DNA of 29,317 nucleotides from Deltaproteobacteria bacterium (GTDB taxonomy: Bacteria > Desulfobacterota > JADFXK01), in NCBI GenBank assembly GCA_015233295.1, contig JADFYC010000006.1, positions 1 through 29,317 of the forward strand, written 5' to 3'. The position numbers and the translations under genes are program-made. The notes beneath the pieces were generated by a model. It saw only the letters and a list, made by a program, of their open reading frames with translations, was not told where the DNA came from and did no database searches. Shown piece by piece: positions 1-7,452 of the stretch. Each line of letters begins with the position of its first letter. The stretch's first letter is position 1.

Positions 1-76
1 CACATACGGTCAACACCAGTGAACGGGATATTTCATGATGTAATATCACCAGGACCAGGGTCCGATTATTCTCTAG

Positions 77-105
77 AATATAATGCAAGACCCTGCTATG
101 GTCAA
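77..105 (-). promoter_or_regulatory. Sigma-70-like promoter reading leftwards out of the window
   Basis: On the minus strand a -35 element TTGACC (100-105) is followed after exactly 17 bases by a -10 element TATATT (77-82). The -10 lies in an inverted repeat (TATTCT-CT-AGAATA, about 66-80). A second small palindrome, GGACC-AG-GGTCC, lies just downstream at about 52-63. No start codon with a sustained reading frame is visible before the window edge, so the gene served would lie outside. This is pattern matching only. Confidence 0.45.
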
Positions 106-136
106 GAAAAATATCTCGAATGATGCACCGGTTACT

Positions 137-1282
137 TCATGGTTCTGACAATATTCTTTTATTCAGACAGTTAGCCTGCCTTTGGGTCACTTCATGATAC
201 AGCGCAACCGTCTGTCCGATCATCCGGTCAGAAGTGTAATTCTCCAATACTCGCTGTTTGCCGGCCCGGCCTAACCGTTCCCGCAAATTGTCATTACCGG
301 CCAGGTTGTTTATGGCCGCACTCAAGACGTCGGGGTCGTTGGGAGGAACCACCAATCCGGTAATATTATGAAGGTTGGCTTCAGAAGTGCCGGTATCCAG
401 CTCAGTGCTGATCACAGGTTTTCCACAGGCCATAGCTTCCAAGAGGACCAGACCAAAGGCTTCGCTCCGCAGGACCGAAGGGAGGACAAACATATCGCAA
501 GCGTGGAAATAGGCTCGAAGCAGGTCGTCATTAATCTGCCCGACCAGGGTGACCCGATCCGACAACCCCAAGGCGGCAATGTCGGCGTGAATACTTTCTT
601 CCATGGGTCCTTCTCCGACCATGATCAATCTCCCGGAAGATCTGACCATTGCCCGAAGTAGAACTGAAATTCCTTTGTAGTATCTTAACTTGCCGACAAA
701 CAAGATTAGCGGCAACCTTCCCTCATCTCTGATCGTATTGATCAACACAGATGGCGCCGGCTGAAAACGAGAAGGGTCGATACCTAGGGGAATGACTCTG
801 ACTCTGTCTTTAACCAGCCGAAGATACGGTGAAGTTTGAACATAGCGGTGGGAAGTGGCTACTACCGCCGTCATGTCGAAAAGGTTTTTAACAAGTAGCT
901 TATGGTAAACTTTAAGAATGCGCTTCTGCCTGACCACATCACTGTGATAGGTCATAACCGCCGGAATACCAGGCTTAAGAAGCCAACGAGAGACTTCACC
1001 CACCGGATAAGGAAAATGTAGATGAACCAAATCTGCGGTGAGGTTCTTCAAGATGAACGGCAGGGCTAAACTGACAGGGGTTGAGGCTAACGAAACCAGA
1101 CGGCCGGCCTTGATGATGTTTACTCCATTTAACGTGAACCGTTCGGTGAACAGGCCGGCGGAGGTCACTAGAACCGTTGTTTCTATCCCTCGCCTCACCA
1201 ACCCCTCGGCCAATTGGCGCAGGTGATTCTCAATGCCACCCACCACCGGGGAGTAGTCTTTGTAAATGTGCAAGACCCGCAT
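137..1282 (-). CDS. GT-B fold glycosyltransferase, family 4 type
   Basis: The 381-residue protein looks like a retaining GT4 glycosyltransferase that moves a sugar from a nucleotide-sugar donor, probably to an envelope glycan or exopolysaccharide intermediate at the cytoplasmic face of the membrane. The N-terminal Rossmann domain opens with VLHIYKDYSPVVGGIENHL, the typical glycine-rich acceptor-side motif. The second domain starts near residue 190 (LILFVGKLRYYKG). An EX7E motif, E274 to E282 within EAFGLVLLEAMACGKPVI, marks the donor site. No signal peptide or membrane segment is seen. I chose the ATG at 1282 because family members begin with MRVLHIY; an in-frame ATG at 1312 would add ten residues, and neither start has a clear ribosome binding site. 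It follows the PilZ gene by 57 bases and may be co-transcribed. Donor and acceptor cannot be told from sequence. Confidence 0.85.
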   Translation of the reverse strand: MRVLHIYKDYSPVVGGIENHLRQLAEGLVRRGIETTVLVTSAGLFTERFTLNGVNIIKAGRLVSLASTPVSLALPFILKNLTADLVHLHFPYPVGEVSRWLLKPGIPAVMTYHSDVVRQKRILKVYHKLLVKNLFDMTAVVATSHRYVQTSPYLRLVKDRVRVIPLGIDPSRFQPAPSVLINTIRDEGRLPLILFVGKLRYYKGISVLLRAMVRSSGRLIMVGEGPMEESIHADIAALGLSDRVTLVGQINDDLLRAYFHACDMFVLPSVLRSEAFGLVLLEAMACGKPVISTELDTGTSEANLHNITGLVVPPNDPDVLSAAINNLAGNDNLRERLGRAGKQRVLENYTSDRMIGQTVALYHEVTQRQANCLNKRILSEP

Positions 1283-1339
1283 AGACAGGAAATTCCAATG
1301 AAGCTTGTTCATGGTTATGGCCGCTCAGCCCAACCATTC

Positions 1340-2119
1340 TCATTTAGCCCGGTGATCGGGTGGGGGCACCTCCGACGTGGGAAGTCGCTGGTGGATGTCT
1401 TTTGTCTCCAATATTCCGGAGCTGGAGCTATAACCCTTTTCCTCCGCATATTTCTGGCGTTGCAACTCGAAAATGAGGGCATCAATTTTATCCCTGACCT
1501 TAGCTATTTTATGATCAAACCTGAGGTGAACGGTTCGAACTCCTCGGTATACATCCGCCTGAAGAACAGTCGCGGCCAAAGTGAAGACCTCGCCCGACAT
1601 GCTCAAGATGACTTTGATCGTTTCAGGTTTTTCGAAGTGAAGGTTCTTCGTCTCGAAACTGGCCCCACCACCTGATACATCAATAAGTTTCAACGCCTTG
1701 CCGTCAAAGAGCAGACTAACCCTGTCCCAATAGTATCGGTTGTCGCCGACCGGTAACCGATAGTCCGCCCTCATGTCCCCTAGACGAAGAGGACCGTTAA
1801 TTCTAGCGTAATAGAGTTCACCTTCATGTGCCTCAATGACCAGACTTAATATGTTGGGAACTCTTTTGCCATTCTGATCCAGATGAAAAAAGTAAATGTC
1901 AACTTCCGTGCCTTCGATCATGGGATAATCGGTCTTCAACAGCACTCTATCATTCTTATCAAATCCCTCAACAAAGGCAGTGGGTTCCGGCGAGGGTGTG
2001 ACAGTATTCTTAAACTTCATTCGGACACTAGTCAAAAGCCTTGACAAGACATCACGAATTTGTGTCTTGTCAATATACTTGTTTTCGCCCCTGCGTTTCA
2101 GAAATCCCAAGATTGACAT
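1340..2119 (-). CDS. PilZ-domain protein, probable c-di-GMP receptor (YcgR-like)
   Basis: The 259-residue protein carries both halves of the PilZ signature: RxxxR at R117-R121 (RADYR) and DxSxxG at D147-G152 (DVSGGG). It is therefore expected to bind cyclic di-GMP. The preceding part, about residues 50-112, looks like a YcgR-type N-terminal beta domain, so the layout resembles flagellar-brake proteins, but no flagellar gene is present here. The C-terminal tail (about 225-259) is polar and probably disordered. The ATG at 2119 has AGAGGA 9 bases upstream; an in-frame ATG at 2185 has no such signal and adds 22 unlikely residues. A glycosyltransferase lies 57 bases downstream, which would fit control of polysaccharide output by c-di-GMP; that link is inference. 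Confidence 0.85.
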   Translation of the reverse strand: MSILGFLKRRGENKYIDKTQIRDVLSRLLTSVRMKFKNTVTPSPEPTAFVEGFDKNDRVLLKTDYPMIEGTEVDIYFFHLDQNGKRVPNILSLVIEAHEGELYYARINGPLRLGDMRADYRLPVGDNRYYWDRVSLLFDGKALKLIDVSGGGASFETKNLHFEKPETIKVILSMSGEVFTLAATVLQADVYRGVRTVHLRFDHKIAKVRDKIDALIFELQRQKYAEEKGYSSSSGILETKDIHQRLPTSEVPPPDHRAK

Positions 2120-2267
2120 GGTCTTTTGTCCTCTGAGCAGTATCATGACGACTGGTAAACTACTTCGCCAAAGCGATGAGAACAATTTTTCGTAACCAAG
2201 CAGCCTTCAGCGAAGAACAGCAAGTCACCGCCTTCCCTCTACCGCATCGGCCGTTGTGTCTAGAACA

Positions 2268-2321
2268 CTTATAACTGGCTGTAATTGCCTTGACTGAGCG
2301 TGTACGCCGATCACTGAGCGT
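2268..2321 (-). promoter_or_regulatory. Candidate activator-dependent promoter of the PilZ gene with tandem 9-bp repeats
   Basis: On the minus strand ACGCTCAGT occurs twice (2293-2301 and 2313-2321) with a 20-bp period, two helical turns. A good -10 candidate TATAAG lies at 2268-2273, while the -35 position overlaps the proximal repeat and does not resemble TTGACA. Tandem direct repeats covering a poor -35 are typical of response-regulator or other class II activator sites. The PilZ start codon is about 140 bases further on. No protein can be assigned to the site. Confidence 0.4.
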
Positions 2322-2348
2322 TGATAGTTTTACCCGCCTACCTCTTTC

Positions 2349-2648
2349 TTATTCCGAGTTGTCCGGCAGCGACTGTGGTTTCTTTTTTCCTCTGGACGAC
2401 TCTTCTATTTCTTCAGCCGCTTTCTTCCTATCTTCTTCATCAAGGATATGACCGACAACACCACCCACCAGGGCCCCTGCGCCCGCCCCAATAAGAGTAG
2501 CCCCGGTCGATCCGCCGATGATCTGACCAGCGATGGCTCCGGCACCGGTCCCGATGGCCGCGCCCGATTGCATCTTAGTCGCACAACCTGCGGCCAGGGC
2601 GACAATCAGAACGCCTGCCAAGAAAATGACTGTTAGGCTCTTCTTCAT
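2349..2648 (-). CDS. Small glycine-zipper lipoprotein
   Basis: The 99-residue protein has a lipoprotein signal peptide: two lysines after Met1, a hydrophobic core at 5-19 and the lipobox LAAGC with Cys22 as the lipidated residue. It is followed by a glycine-zipper region, about residues 29-67, with G at 33, 35, 37, 41, 45, 46, 49, 54, 56, 58, 62, 63 and 66, which should form a membrane-associated helical hairpin. The tail is charged (EEDRKKAAEEIEESSRGKKK). Such proteins, related to Rick_17kDa_Anti and YMGG-Gly proteins, sit in the outer membrane or periplasm, and their exact role is mostly unknown. The start has GGGGGA 6 bases upstream. It stands apart from its neighbours and has its own promoter candidate, so it is probably a single-gene unit. 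Confidence 0.85.
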   Translation of the reverse strand: MKKSLTVIFLAGVLIVALAAGCATKMQSGAAIGTGAGAIAGQIIGGSTGATLIGAGAGALVGGVVGHILDEEDRKKAAEEIEESSRGKKKPQSLPDNSE

Positions 2649-2671
2649 GTGATGTCCCCCTTTTACTCATT

Positions 2672-2680
2672 GTTATATCA
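2672..2680 (-). promoter_or_regulatory. Extended -10 promoter candidate for the glycine-zipper lipoprotein gene
   Basis: The minus strand reads TGATATAAC, that is TG-A-TATAAC, an extended -10 box. It lies 23 bases before the ATG at 2648, giving a leader of about 17 bases that holds the GGGGGA ribosome binding site. A weak TTGAGT is located further upstream at a spacing too long to be certain. Confidence 0.4.
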
Positions 2681-2739
2681 GATGTAGTGCGGACGTATAC
2701 TCAACGCCGTCATAATTGGCGCAAATATAAAATCCGTTG

Positions 2740-2792
2740 CTGGTTACTCGTTTTTTGTTCCTGGTTGCTCGTTATATTTAACGTGTAACCAG
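2740..2792. repeat. Three copies of a 13-bp repeat, two direct and one inverted
   Basis: CTGGTTACTCGTT lies at 2740-2752 and CTGGTTGCTCGTT at 2761-2773, 21 bp apart. The inverted copy AACGTGTAACCAG lies at 2780-2792. The second and third copies can pair to form a stem with a TATATTT-like loop and a small internal mismatch. There is no T-run of the kind needed for a terminator on the plus strand. The element is in the 229-bp gap between the HIT gene and the lipoprotein gene. Confidence 0.55.
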
Positions 2793-2877
2793 GAAAGGCA
2801 GTCGGAAACAAGTACGTTTGGAAGTGTCAAGTATATTCACGGCCGGTTGAACTACATTTCCCATATCATATCGCAGT

Positions 2878-3288
2878 TCAGAGTTGGGTCCTAATCTTCT
2901 CGGCGACAGCAGAGATACCATCCTTATCGACGGTCAATGGCCGCCAGGCCCCCAAGCGCAATCCGTCTTCATTCTTTCTGGGGATAAGATGAACATGATA
3001 ATGCATGACCACCTGATAGGACGCCTTCCCGTTTAGTTGAACTATGGTCAAACCATCAGGTTTTAGGCCGGTCTTGATAGCCGCAGACACCTTGTGCACT
3101 GCGCTGAAGACTGCCGCCAGGTCATCTGGATCTATCTCAAAAATATTTTCAGAGTGCCTCTTGGGTATCACCAGAAGATGTCCATCAATAATCGGCGCAA
3201 TATCCATAAAGGCTATCGTTCGTTCATCCTCATAGACTCTGGTACTGGGAATTTCACCGTTAACGAGCTTGCAAAAAATACAATCCAT
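2878..3288 (-). CDS. HIT-family nucleotide-binding protein
   Basis: The 136-residue cytoplasmic protein belongs to the histidine-triad superfamily (Hint/PKCI branch), which hydrolyses or transfers nucleotides from purine nucleoside phosphoramidates and related compounds. The triad HxHxH is at H96, H98 and H100 in VMHYHVHLIPR; His98 would be the nucleophile. Cys3 and Cys6 (CIFC) with a histidine near residue 45 fit the zinc site of zinc-containing Hint proteins. The substrate-loop region LNGKASYQV matches the usual NNGxxAGQxV only partly. The ATG at 3288 follows a near-perfect AAAGGAGG site, which rules out the in-frame start at 3339. It lies 63 bases downstream of the flavoprotein gene and may share its transcript. 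Confidence 0.9.
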   Translation of the reverse strand: MDCIFCKLVNGEIPSTRVYEDERTIAFMDIAPIIDGHLLVIPKRHSENIFEIDPDDLAAVFSAVHKVSAAIKTGLKPDGLTIVQLNGKASYQVVMHYHVHLIPRKNEDGLRLGAWRPLTVDKDGISAVAEKIRTQL

Positions 3289-3351
3289 GGCGCCTCCTTT
3301 GCTGGTTAACTTAGTTATAGACACAACCAGGAAACACAATCCGTAACAAAC

Positions 3352-4704
3352 TCAATTATTCGATATCATGTTAAGTATGGTCCGGCCGGCCAATATTCCA
3401 CTGGCGGATGCCTGCAGTAATCCGCGGGTCAGACCGGCACCATCGCCAATGACAAAAAGATTCTGAACCTCAGATTCCAAAGAAGGGGAAAGCTTGATTC
3501 GGTTGGAGTAAAACTTCACTTCAACACCATACAGCAAGGTGTGATGAGAAAATATGTCGGGGGTCAGTCCTTCCATAGCCTCCAGCATTTCCAGAATGCT
3601 TTTGAGAAAACGGTAGGGAAGAACAAAAGACAGGTCGCCGGGCGTGGCCGAGCTCAAGGTGGGGTGGGTGATACAGCGGCTGATCCGGGAAGGAGTTGAC
3701 CGACGACCAGCCAGGAGATCGCTAAGTCTTTGGACAATGGGCCCGTTGCCCAGCATATTAGCCAATCTGGCAATATGCTGCCCATAAGCAATGGGCTCAT
3801 GGAACGGATGGGTGAAATAACTAGACACCAGCAGGGCAAAATTAGTGTTGGGGGTTTTATGTCCGGCGTAGCTATGGCCGTTTACCGTAATGATATCCCC
3901 ATACTCCTCACGGACTACCTCACCGTAAGGATTCATGCAAAACGTGCGAACTTTATCGTCGAAGCTGGGCGAGTGGAAAACCAATTTACACTCATATCCC
4001 TCATTTGTTAAGTTTTCCATGAGCACCGCGGGGGTCTCAATTCTGAGTCCGATGTCCACGGCATTGGTTGCCGATGACAGGTGAAGCTGCCCGGCCTGTT
4101 TCCGCATCCAGTCGGCACCTGAGCGGCCCGGTGCGGAAATTACATATTCTGCCCCGAATTCGCGTCCGTCGGCTAAGGAGATGCCGGTCACTCGGCCATC
4201 TTTGGTGGTGATCTTTTCGACCTGGCTGGTCACATGGACAGACAGCCGTCCATCCAGATGTCTCCTCATATTTTTCAGTACTTCATAGCAATTATCAGTT
4301 CCGATATGCCGCACTCGAGATGGAATATAAAACATGCCGGCCAACCGGGCCTTCCTGGCCAAATCCTCTGCTTTTTCCGGGCTCAGCCCGAACATCCGAT
4401 CAGGAGCACCGAATTTACAATAGATTCCATCTGCGTCCAGTAGTAAACGTTCCAACTCAGGGCCGGGCAGAAACTCATTTAAAACTCCGCCGACTTCAGA
4501 GGAAATAGTCAGTTTGCCGTCGCTGAAGGCTCCCGCCCCTCCCCAACCCATAAGCAGATCACGGCCAACGTGCCGCTCGCGCTCTGTAATGTCCTTGCCT
4601 TGATCGAAAATAGCGACATCGGTCACACCCGCCTCAATCAAGGTTAACGCGGCAAATATTCCAGCCGGGCCGGCTCCGATAATGATCACTTGATAATTGG
4701 TCAT
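3352..4704 (-). CDS. FAD-dependent dehydrogenase of the COG2509 type
   Basis: The 450-residue protein is a single-domain flavoprotein. The N-terminal dinucleotide-binding motif GAGPAG is at residues 10-15, followed by an acidic end of the second strand (FDQGKD). The C-terminal FAD motif is the segment from Gly420 (VIGDGAGLTRGLLQASASG). A middle region with WGGAGAFSDGKL, near residue 54, is characteristic of the COG2509 family, which is related to GidA/Lpd-like flavoproteins but has no firmly assigned reaction. No membrane segment or iron-sulphur cysteine cluster is seen. The start codon has only a weak and distant GGTGGA. It is located between rny and the HIT gene. The substrate is unknown. 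Confidence 0.8.
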   Translation of the reverse strand: MTNYQVIIIGAGPAGIFAALTLIEAGVTDVAIFDQGKDITERERHVGRDLLMGWGGAGAFSDGKLTISSEVGGVLNEFLPGPELERLLLDADGIYCKFGAPDRMFGLSPEKAEDLARKARLAGMFYIPSRVRHIGTDNCYEVLKNMRRHLDGRLSVHVTSQVEKITTKDGRVTGISLADGREFGAEYVISAPGRSGADWMRKQAGQLHLSSATNAVDIGLRIETPAVLMENLTNEGYECKLVFHSPSFDDKVRTFCMNPYGEVVREEYGDIITVNGHSYAGHKTPNTNFALLVSSYFTHPFHEPIAYGQHIARLANMLGNGPIVQRLSDLLAGRRSTPSRISRCITHPTLSSATPGDLSFVLPYRFLKSILEMLEAMEGLTPDIFSHHTLLYGVEVKFYSNRIKLSPSLESEVQNLFVIGDGAGLTRGLLQASASGILAGRTILNMISNN

Positions 4705-4757
4705 AACTTATGAGATATCCACCTTAATCATTCATGAATGGTGATTCGCCCTCGACG

Positions 4758-4789
4758 AAAAAACAGATATTTTAAGAAGTTGCGATCTG
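4758..4789 (-). terminator. Weak intrinsic terminator candidate after rny
   Basis: On the minus strand CAGAT (4785-4789) and ATCTG (4764-4768) can pair around a 16-base loop and are followed by six T. The stem is short and AT-rich, so efficiency would be low. It is located about 105 bases after the rny stop codon. Confidence 0.25.
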
Positions 4790-4894
4790 AATTTCTCTGC
4801 ATCCTCTTAGTTACGCTTTTTCCTTCAAGCTAAGTCTCATAGACATGAAACATTGATCATAATTTCCGCCCGGCCGCCGCCAGCAACTCATGGC

Positions 4895-6454
4895 CTAACG
4901 AGCATAATCTACAGCTCTAGTCTCACGAATTACGGTGACCCGTATTTGGCCTGGATAAATTAGTTCAGACTCAATTTTACGAGCGACCTCGCTGCATAGC
5001 AGGACTGATTCATCATCGCTTATGTCATCACTGGAGACAATTATTCTAAGTTCCCGACCGGCTTGAATGGCATAGGTCTTGCCAACACCAGGGAATGATT
5101 TGGCAATTTTCTCTAAATCTTCCAATCGTTTAATGTAAGTCTCAAGCATCTCGCGGCGGGCCCCGGGTCGTGCGCCCGACAAGGTGTCTGCCGTTTGAAC
5201 CAGCACGGCCAGAACAGATTCAGGGGGAGTGTCTTCGTGATGAGCGGCAATGCTATGGATGACCTTATTAGATTCATTGTACTTCTTGGCTAAATCGGCC
5301 CCTATGAGAGCATGCGGGCCTTCGACTTCATGATCAACAGCCTTACCAATGTCATGGAGCAACCCGGCGCGTTTGGCCTGCTTGGCATTGAGATTGAGTT
5401 CTGAGGCCATGATGCCGCATAAGAAAGCTACCTCAATGGAGTGTTGCAAGACATTTTGGCCGTAGCTGCTCCGGTATTTGAGTTTTCCAATTAGTTTTAT
5501 CAACTCGGGATGGATGCCGTGGACACCGACATCAAAGGTGGCCTGCTCTCCAGCTTCCCTTAATGAAACCTCCATTTCCTGAGTAACCTTCTCTACCACT
5601 TCCTCTATCCGAGCCGGGTGGATGCGCCCGTCGTTAATCAGTCTTTCTAATGATAATTTAGCTATTTCACGTCTTATGGGATTAAACCCGGACAAAATGA
5701 CAGCCTCCGGTGTGTCGTCTATAATCAGATCAATCCCGGTGGCCGCCTCAATCGCTCGAATATTGCGCCCTTCTCGGCCAATGATTCGACCCTTCATGTC
5801 GTCGCTGGGCAAGTTGACGACCGAAACGGTTTTCTCGGCCACATAATCGCCCGAATATCGTTTGATGGCCAGGGCAATTATTTCTTTAGCCTTCTTGTCG
5901 GATATCTCTTTTGTTTCAGTTTCAATCCTCTTGATTTTTTTGGCCGCCTCGTGACGGGCTTCCTGCTCCATTTGCTGAATCAACATATCCCGGGCTTCTT
6001 CTGATGTAATTCCAGCAAGTCTTTCCAAATGCTGTTTTTGTTTCGCCACGAGATCTTCATACATTAGCTCCAAATCCTTAGCCTGATGCTCCCGTTGGAC
6101 GATCTCATTTTCCCTTTTTGACAGGTCGCTTTCTCTCGAGTCGACAACAGAGAGCTTCTTTTCTAAGTTATCTTCCTTCTGAACCAACCTCTTTTCCAGC
6201 GATTGCAGTTCGGCGCGCCGTTCCTTGGTTTCGCGTTCGACCTCCTGTTTCATTTGATACAGAGAATCCTTCGCCTGAATTTTGGCTTCCTTAAGAACCG
6301 TTTCGGCTTCTTTGTGACCCGCGCTAATAATCAGTTCGGATTGGGTTTGGGCGGATTTTATATTGGATTCCAGCATCCTTTTCCGGATGAGGATACCAAA
6401 AAAAATTCCAGCAACCAGCGCGGCGCTGGCGATGAAAATGGCTGTGGCTGTCAA
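4895..6454 (-). CDS. rny: Ribonuclease Y, membrane-anchored endoribonuclease
   Basis: RNase Y starts mRNA decay by endonucleolytic cutting at the inner face of the membrane. Counting from an upstream ATG at 6490, the order is: membrane helix about 13-35, long charged coiled coil about 45-215, KH domain with GRIIGREGRNIR at 234-245, and an HD domain with the metal-binding pair H379-D380 in LLHDIGK. The C-terminal domain continues to residue 531. I favour a TTG start at 6454: within the first codons there is AGGGGAGG with 7-8 bases of spacing before that TTG, the ATG at 6490 has no ribosome binding site, and the resulting 519 residues match the usual family length of about 520. It follows the 6S RNA gene after a long leader, so the two may partly share transcription. 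Confidence 0.95.
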   Translation of the reverse strand: MTATAIFIASAALVAGIFFGILIRKRMLESNIKSAQTQSELIISAGHKEAETVLKEAKIQAKDSLYQMKQEVERETKERRAELQSLEKRLVQKEDNLEKKLSVVDSRESDLSKRENEIVQREHQAKDLELMYEDLVAKQKQHLERLAGITSEEARDMLIQQMEQEARHEAAKKIKRIETETKEISDKKAKEIIALAIKRYSGDYVAEKTVSVVNLPSDDMKGRIIGREGRNIRAIEAATGIDLIIDDTPEAVILSGFNPIRREIAKLSLERLINDGRIHPARIEEVVEKVTQEMEVSLREAGEQATFDVGVHGIHPELIKLIGKLKYRSSYGQNVLQHSIEVAFLCGIMASELNLNAKQAKRAGLLHDIGKAVDHEVEGPHALIGADLAKKYNESNKVIHSIAAHHEDTPPESVLAVLVQTADTLSGARPGARREMLETYIKRLEDLEKIAKSFPGVGKTYAIQAGRELRIIVSSDDISDDESVLLCSEVARKIESELIYPGQIRVTVIRETRAVDYAR

Positions 6455-6490
6455 AACAATCACCTCCCCTAATATGTTACCGGCCGACAT

Positions 6491-6975
6491 TTTGGAGGAA
6501 AAGGCATGGTCTCGTTTCCTAGAAAAAGGATATTCTTCAGGGCGAGAATAGTCAGCCTGTAATTATCTGGTTACATTAGTGTCAGCAAAACCGGGGAATG
6601 CTCATTCGGCGATGACCAAACTGGGGGACTACAAGGTCGGGCAGGCACGCTTCCAAACCAAACCAGGACGGGATAGACTTGATGATCTTGTTATCTTGAT
6701 AAAACCGACTCTATTTCATCTAATACCTATGGAGATAGTTATTATTTGCCAGTTCTCTATTCAAGAAACAGCTATCAGATGCCGGCCGCTCCTGCGGGGC
6801 CGCAGCTTAATTACCCGGCACTATATGTTAAGGGTTCAAAATATCAAGACCTGATAAAGATCATGTGTGTTTCTCGCCCTAGGCTAAGCATCTTAAACGC
6901 CCATTACCCGCCTTATTTTCCCGCCTGAGTCGGATCACGGCAAACTAATGTGCTTCTACCCAGTTATATTGAAAA
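6491..6975. other. 485-base non-coding region between 6S RNA and rny
   Basis: No convincing gene is visible on either strand; short open frames here lack ribosome binding sites and recognisable sequence. The 5-formyltetrahydrofolate cyclo-ligase gene that often accompanies 6S RNA is not present. The region holds a promoter candidate for rny (6820-6847) and, just downstream of it on the minus strand, a small perfect hairpin CTGCG-GGGC-CGCAG near 6792-6805, so the rny transcript may have a structured leader of over 300 bases. No T-run terminator follows the 6S RNA. Confidence 0.5.
6820..6847 (-). promoter_or_regulatory. Promoter candidate for rny
   Basis: On the minus strand TTGATA (6842-6847) and TATAGT (6820-6825) are separated by 16 bases. 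Both match the sigma-70 consensus well. The start point would lie about 6813, roughly 360 bases before the preferred rny start codon. Confidence 0.4.
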
Positions 6976-7157
6976 CTATTCCCCCGCCCAGCCGTGTAGA
7001 CGGCGCGTCTTGAACCTACCTGAAAGGTGGGAGCCCAAATTACTCCTTTAGGCTTACCTGCGCAATGAGGTCATGCACACCAGAGCAGGGAAGGCCCCCG
7101 GCTCAAAACTATTGGCTCAAAATGTTTCCGCCTATCACGAGCAAGGCAGGGGAACTA
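6976..7157 (-). ncRNA. ssrS: 6S RNA
   Basis: 6S RNA binds the housekeeping sigma-RNA polymerase holoenzyme and lowers promoter use in slow growth. The about 182-base segment has the right length, and its ends pair: a 5' part near 7141-7157 (TAGTTCCCCTGCC) is complementary to a 3' part near 6976-6990 (GGGCGGGGGAATAG). Internal blocks match the family in order: TTTGAGCCAATAGTTTTGAG, GTGTGCATGACC, AAGCCTAAAGGAG, CCCACCTTTCAGG and GGTTCAAGACG, comparable with the E. coli TGAGCCGATA, GTGAGCATGC, AAGCCTTAAAAC, CACCTTGAAC and GGGTTCAAGG blocks. Its position immediately behind the zapA stop codon is the classical zapA-ssrS arrangement, and it is probably processed from the zapBA transcript. The exact ends are estimated from the terminal stem. 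Confidence 0.9.
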
Positions 7158-7158
7158 T

Positions 7159-7440
7159 TTAATAATTATGTGTATCAATCAGATTAAGCATGTGATCGAT
7201 ACGGTTGTCCAGCTCCTTGTTCAGCCGGTCATAGGCCTCTTTTAGTTCAAAGTAATCCCCGGCAATGTTTAACGCGGCTGTGATAACTGCTTTAAGATTC
7301 TGCCGGGAGCCACTGTCTATCATACTTTCTTCTATTTTACGCTTTAGATAGTTGATTATTTTTTTGTTTCGATCATCGTCCGCATCGCTCTTGACCCGAA
7401 GCTCCAGGCCCATTATTTCTAAGATGATAATCTTGTTCAC
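7159..7440 (-). CDS. zapA: Cell division protein ZapA
   Basis: ZapA is a small cytoplasmic protein that bundles and stabilises FtsZ filaments at the division ring. The 93-residue product shows the family layout: an N-terminal beta part with IMGLELRVKSD, where the usual motif is I-x-G-x-x-Y-x-[IL], then a helical dimerisation region (about 20-90) rich in charged residues with ALNIAGDYFELKEAYDRL, comparable with the usual A-L-N-[IL]-A pattern. The start codon is GTG at 7440 with GAGG 5 bases upstream. It follows zapB by 12 bases and precedes 6S RNA with almost no gap, which supports both the identity and a shared transcript. Confidence 0.88.
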   Translation of the reverse strand: MNKIIILEIMGLELRVKSDADDDRNKKIINYLKRKIEESMIDSGSRQNLKAVITAALNIAGDYFELKEAYDRLNKELDNRIDHMLNLIDTHNY

Positions 7441-7452
7441 AAAAACCTCAAG

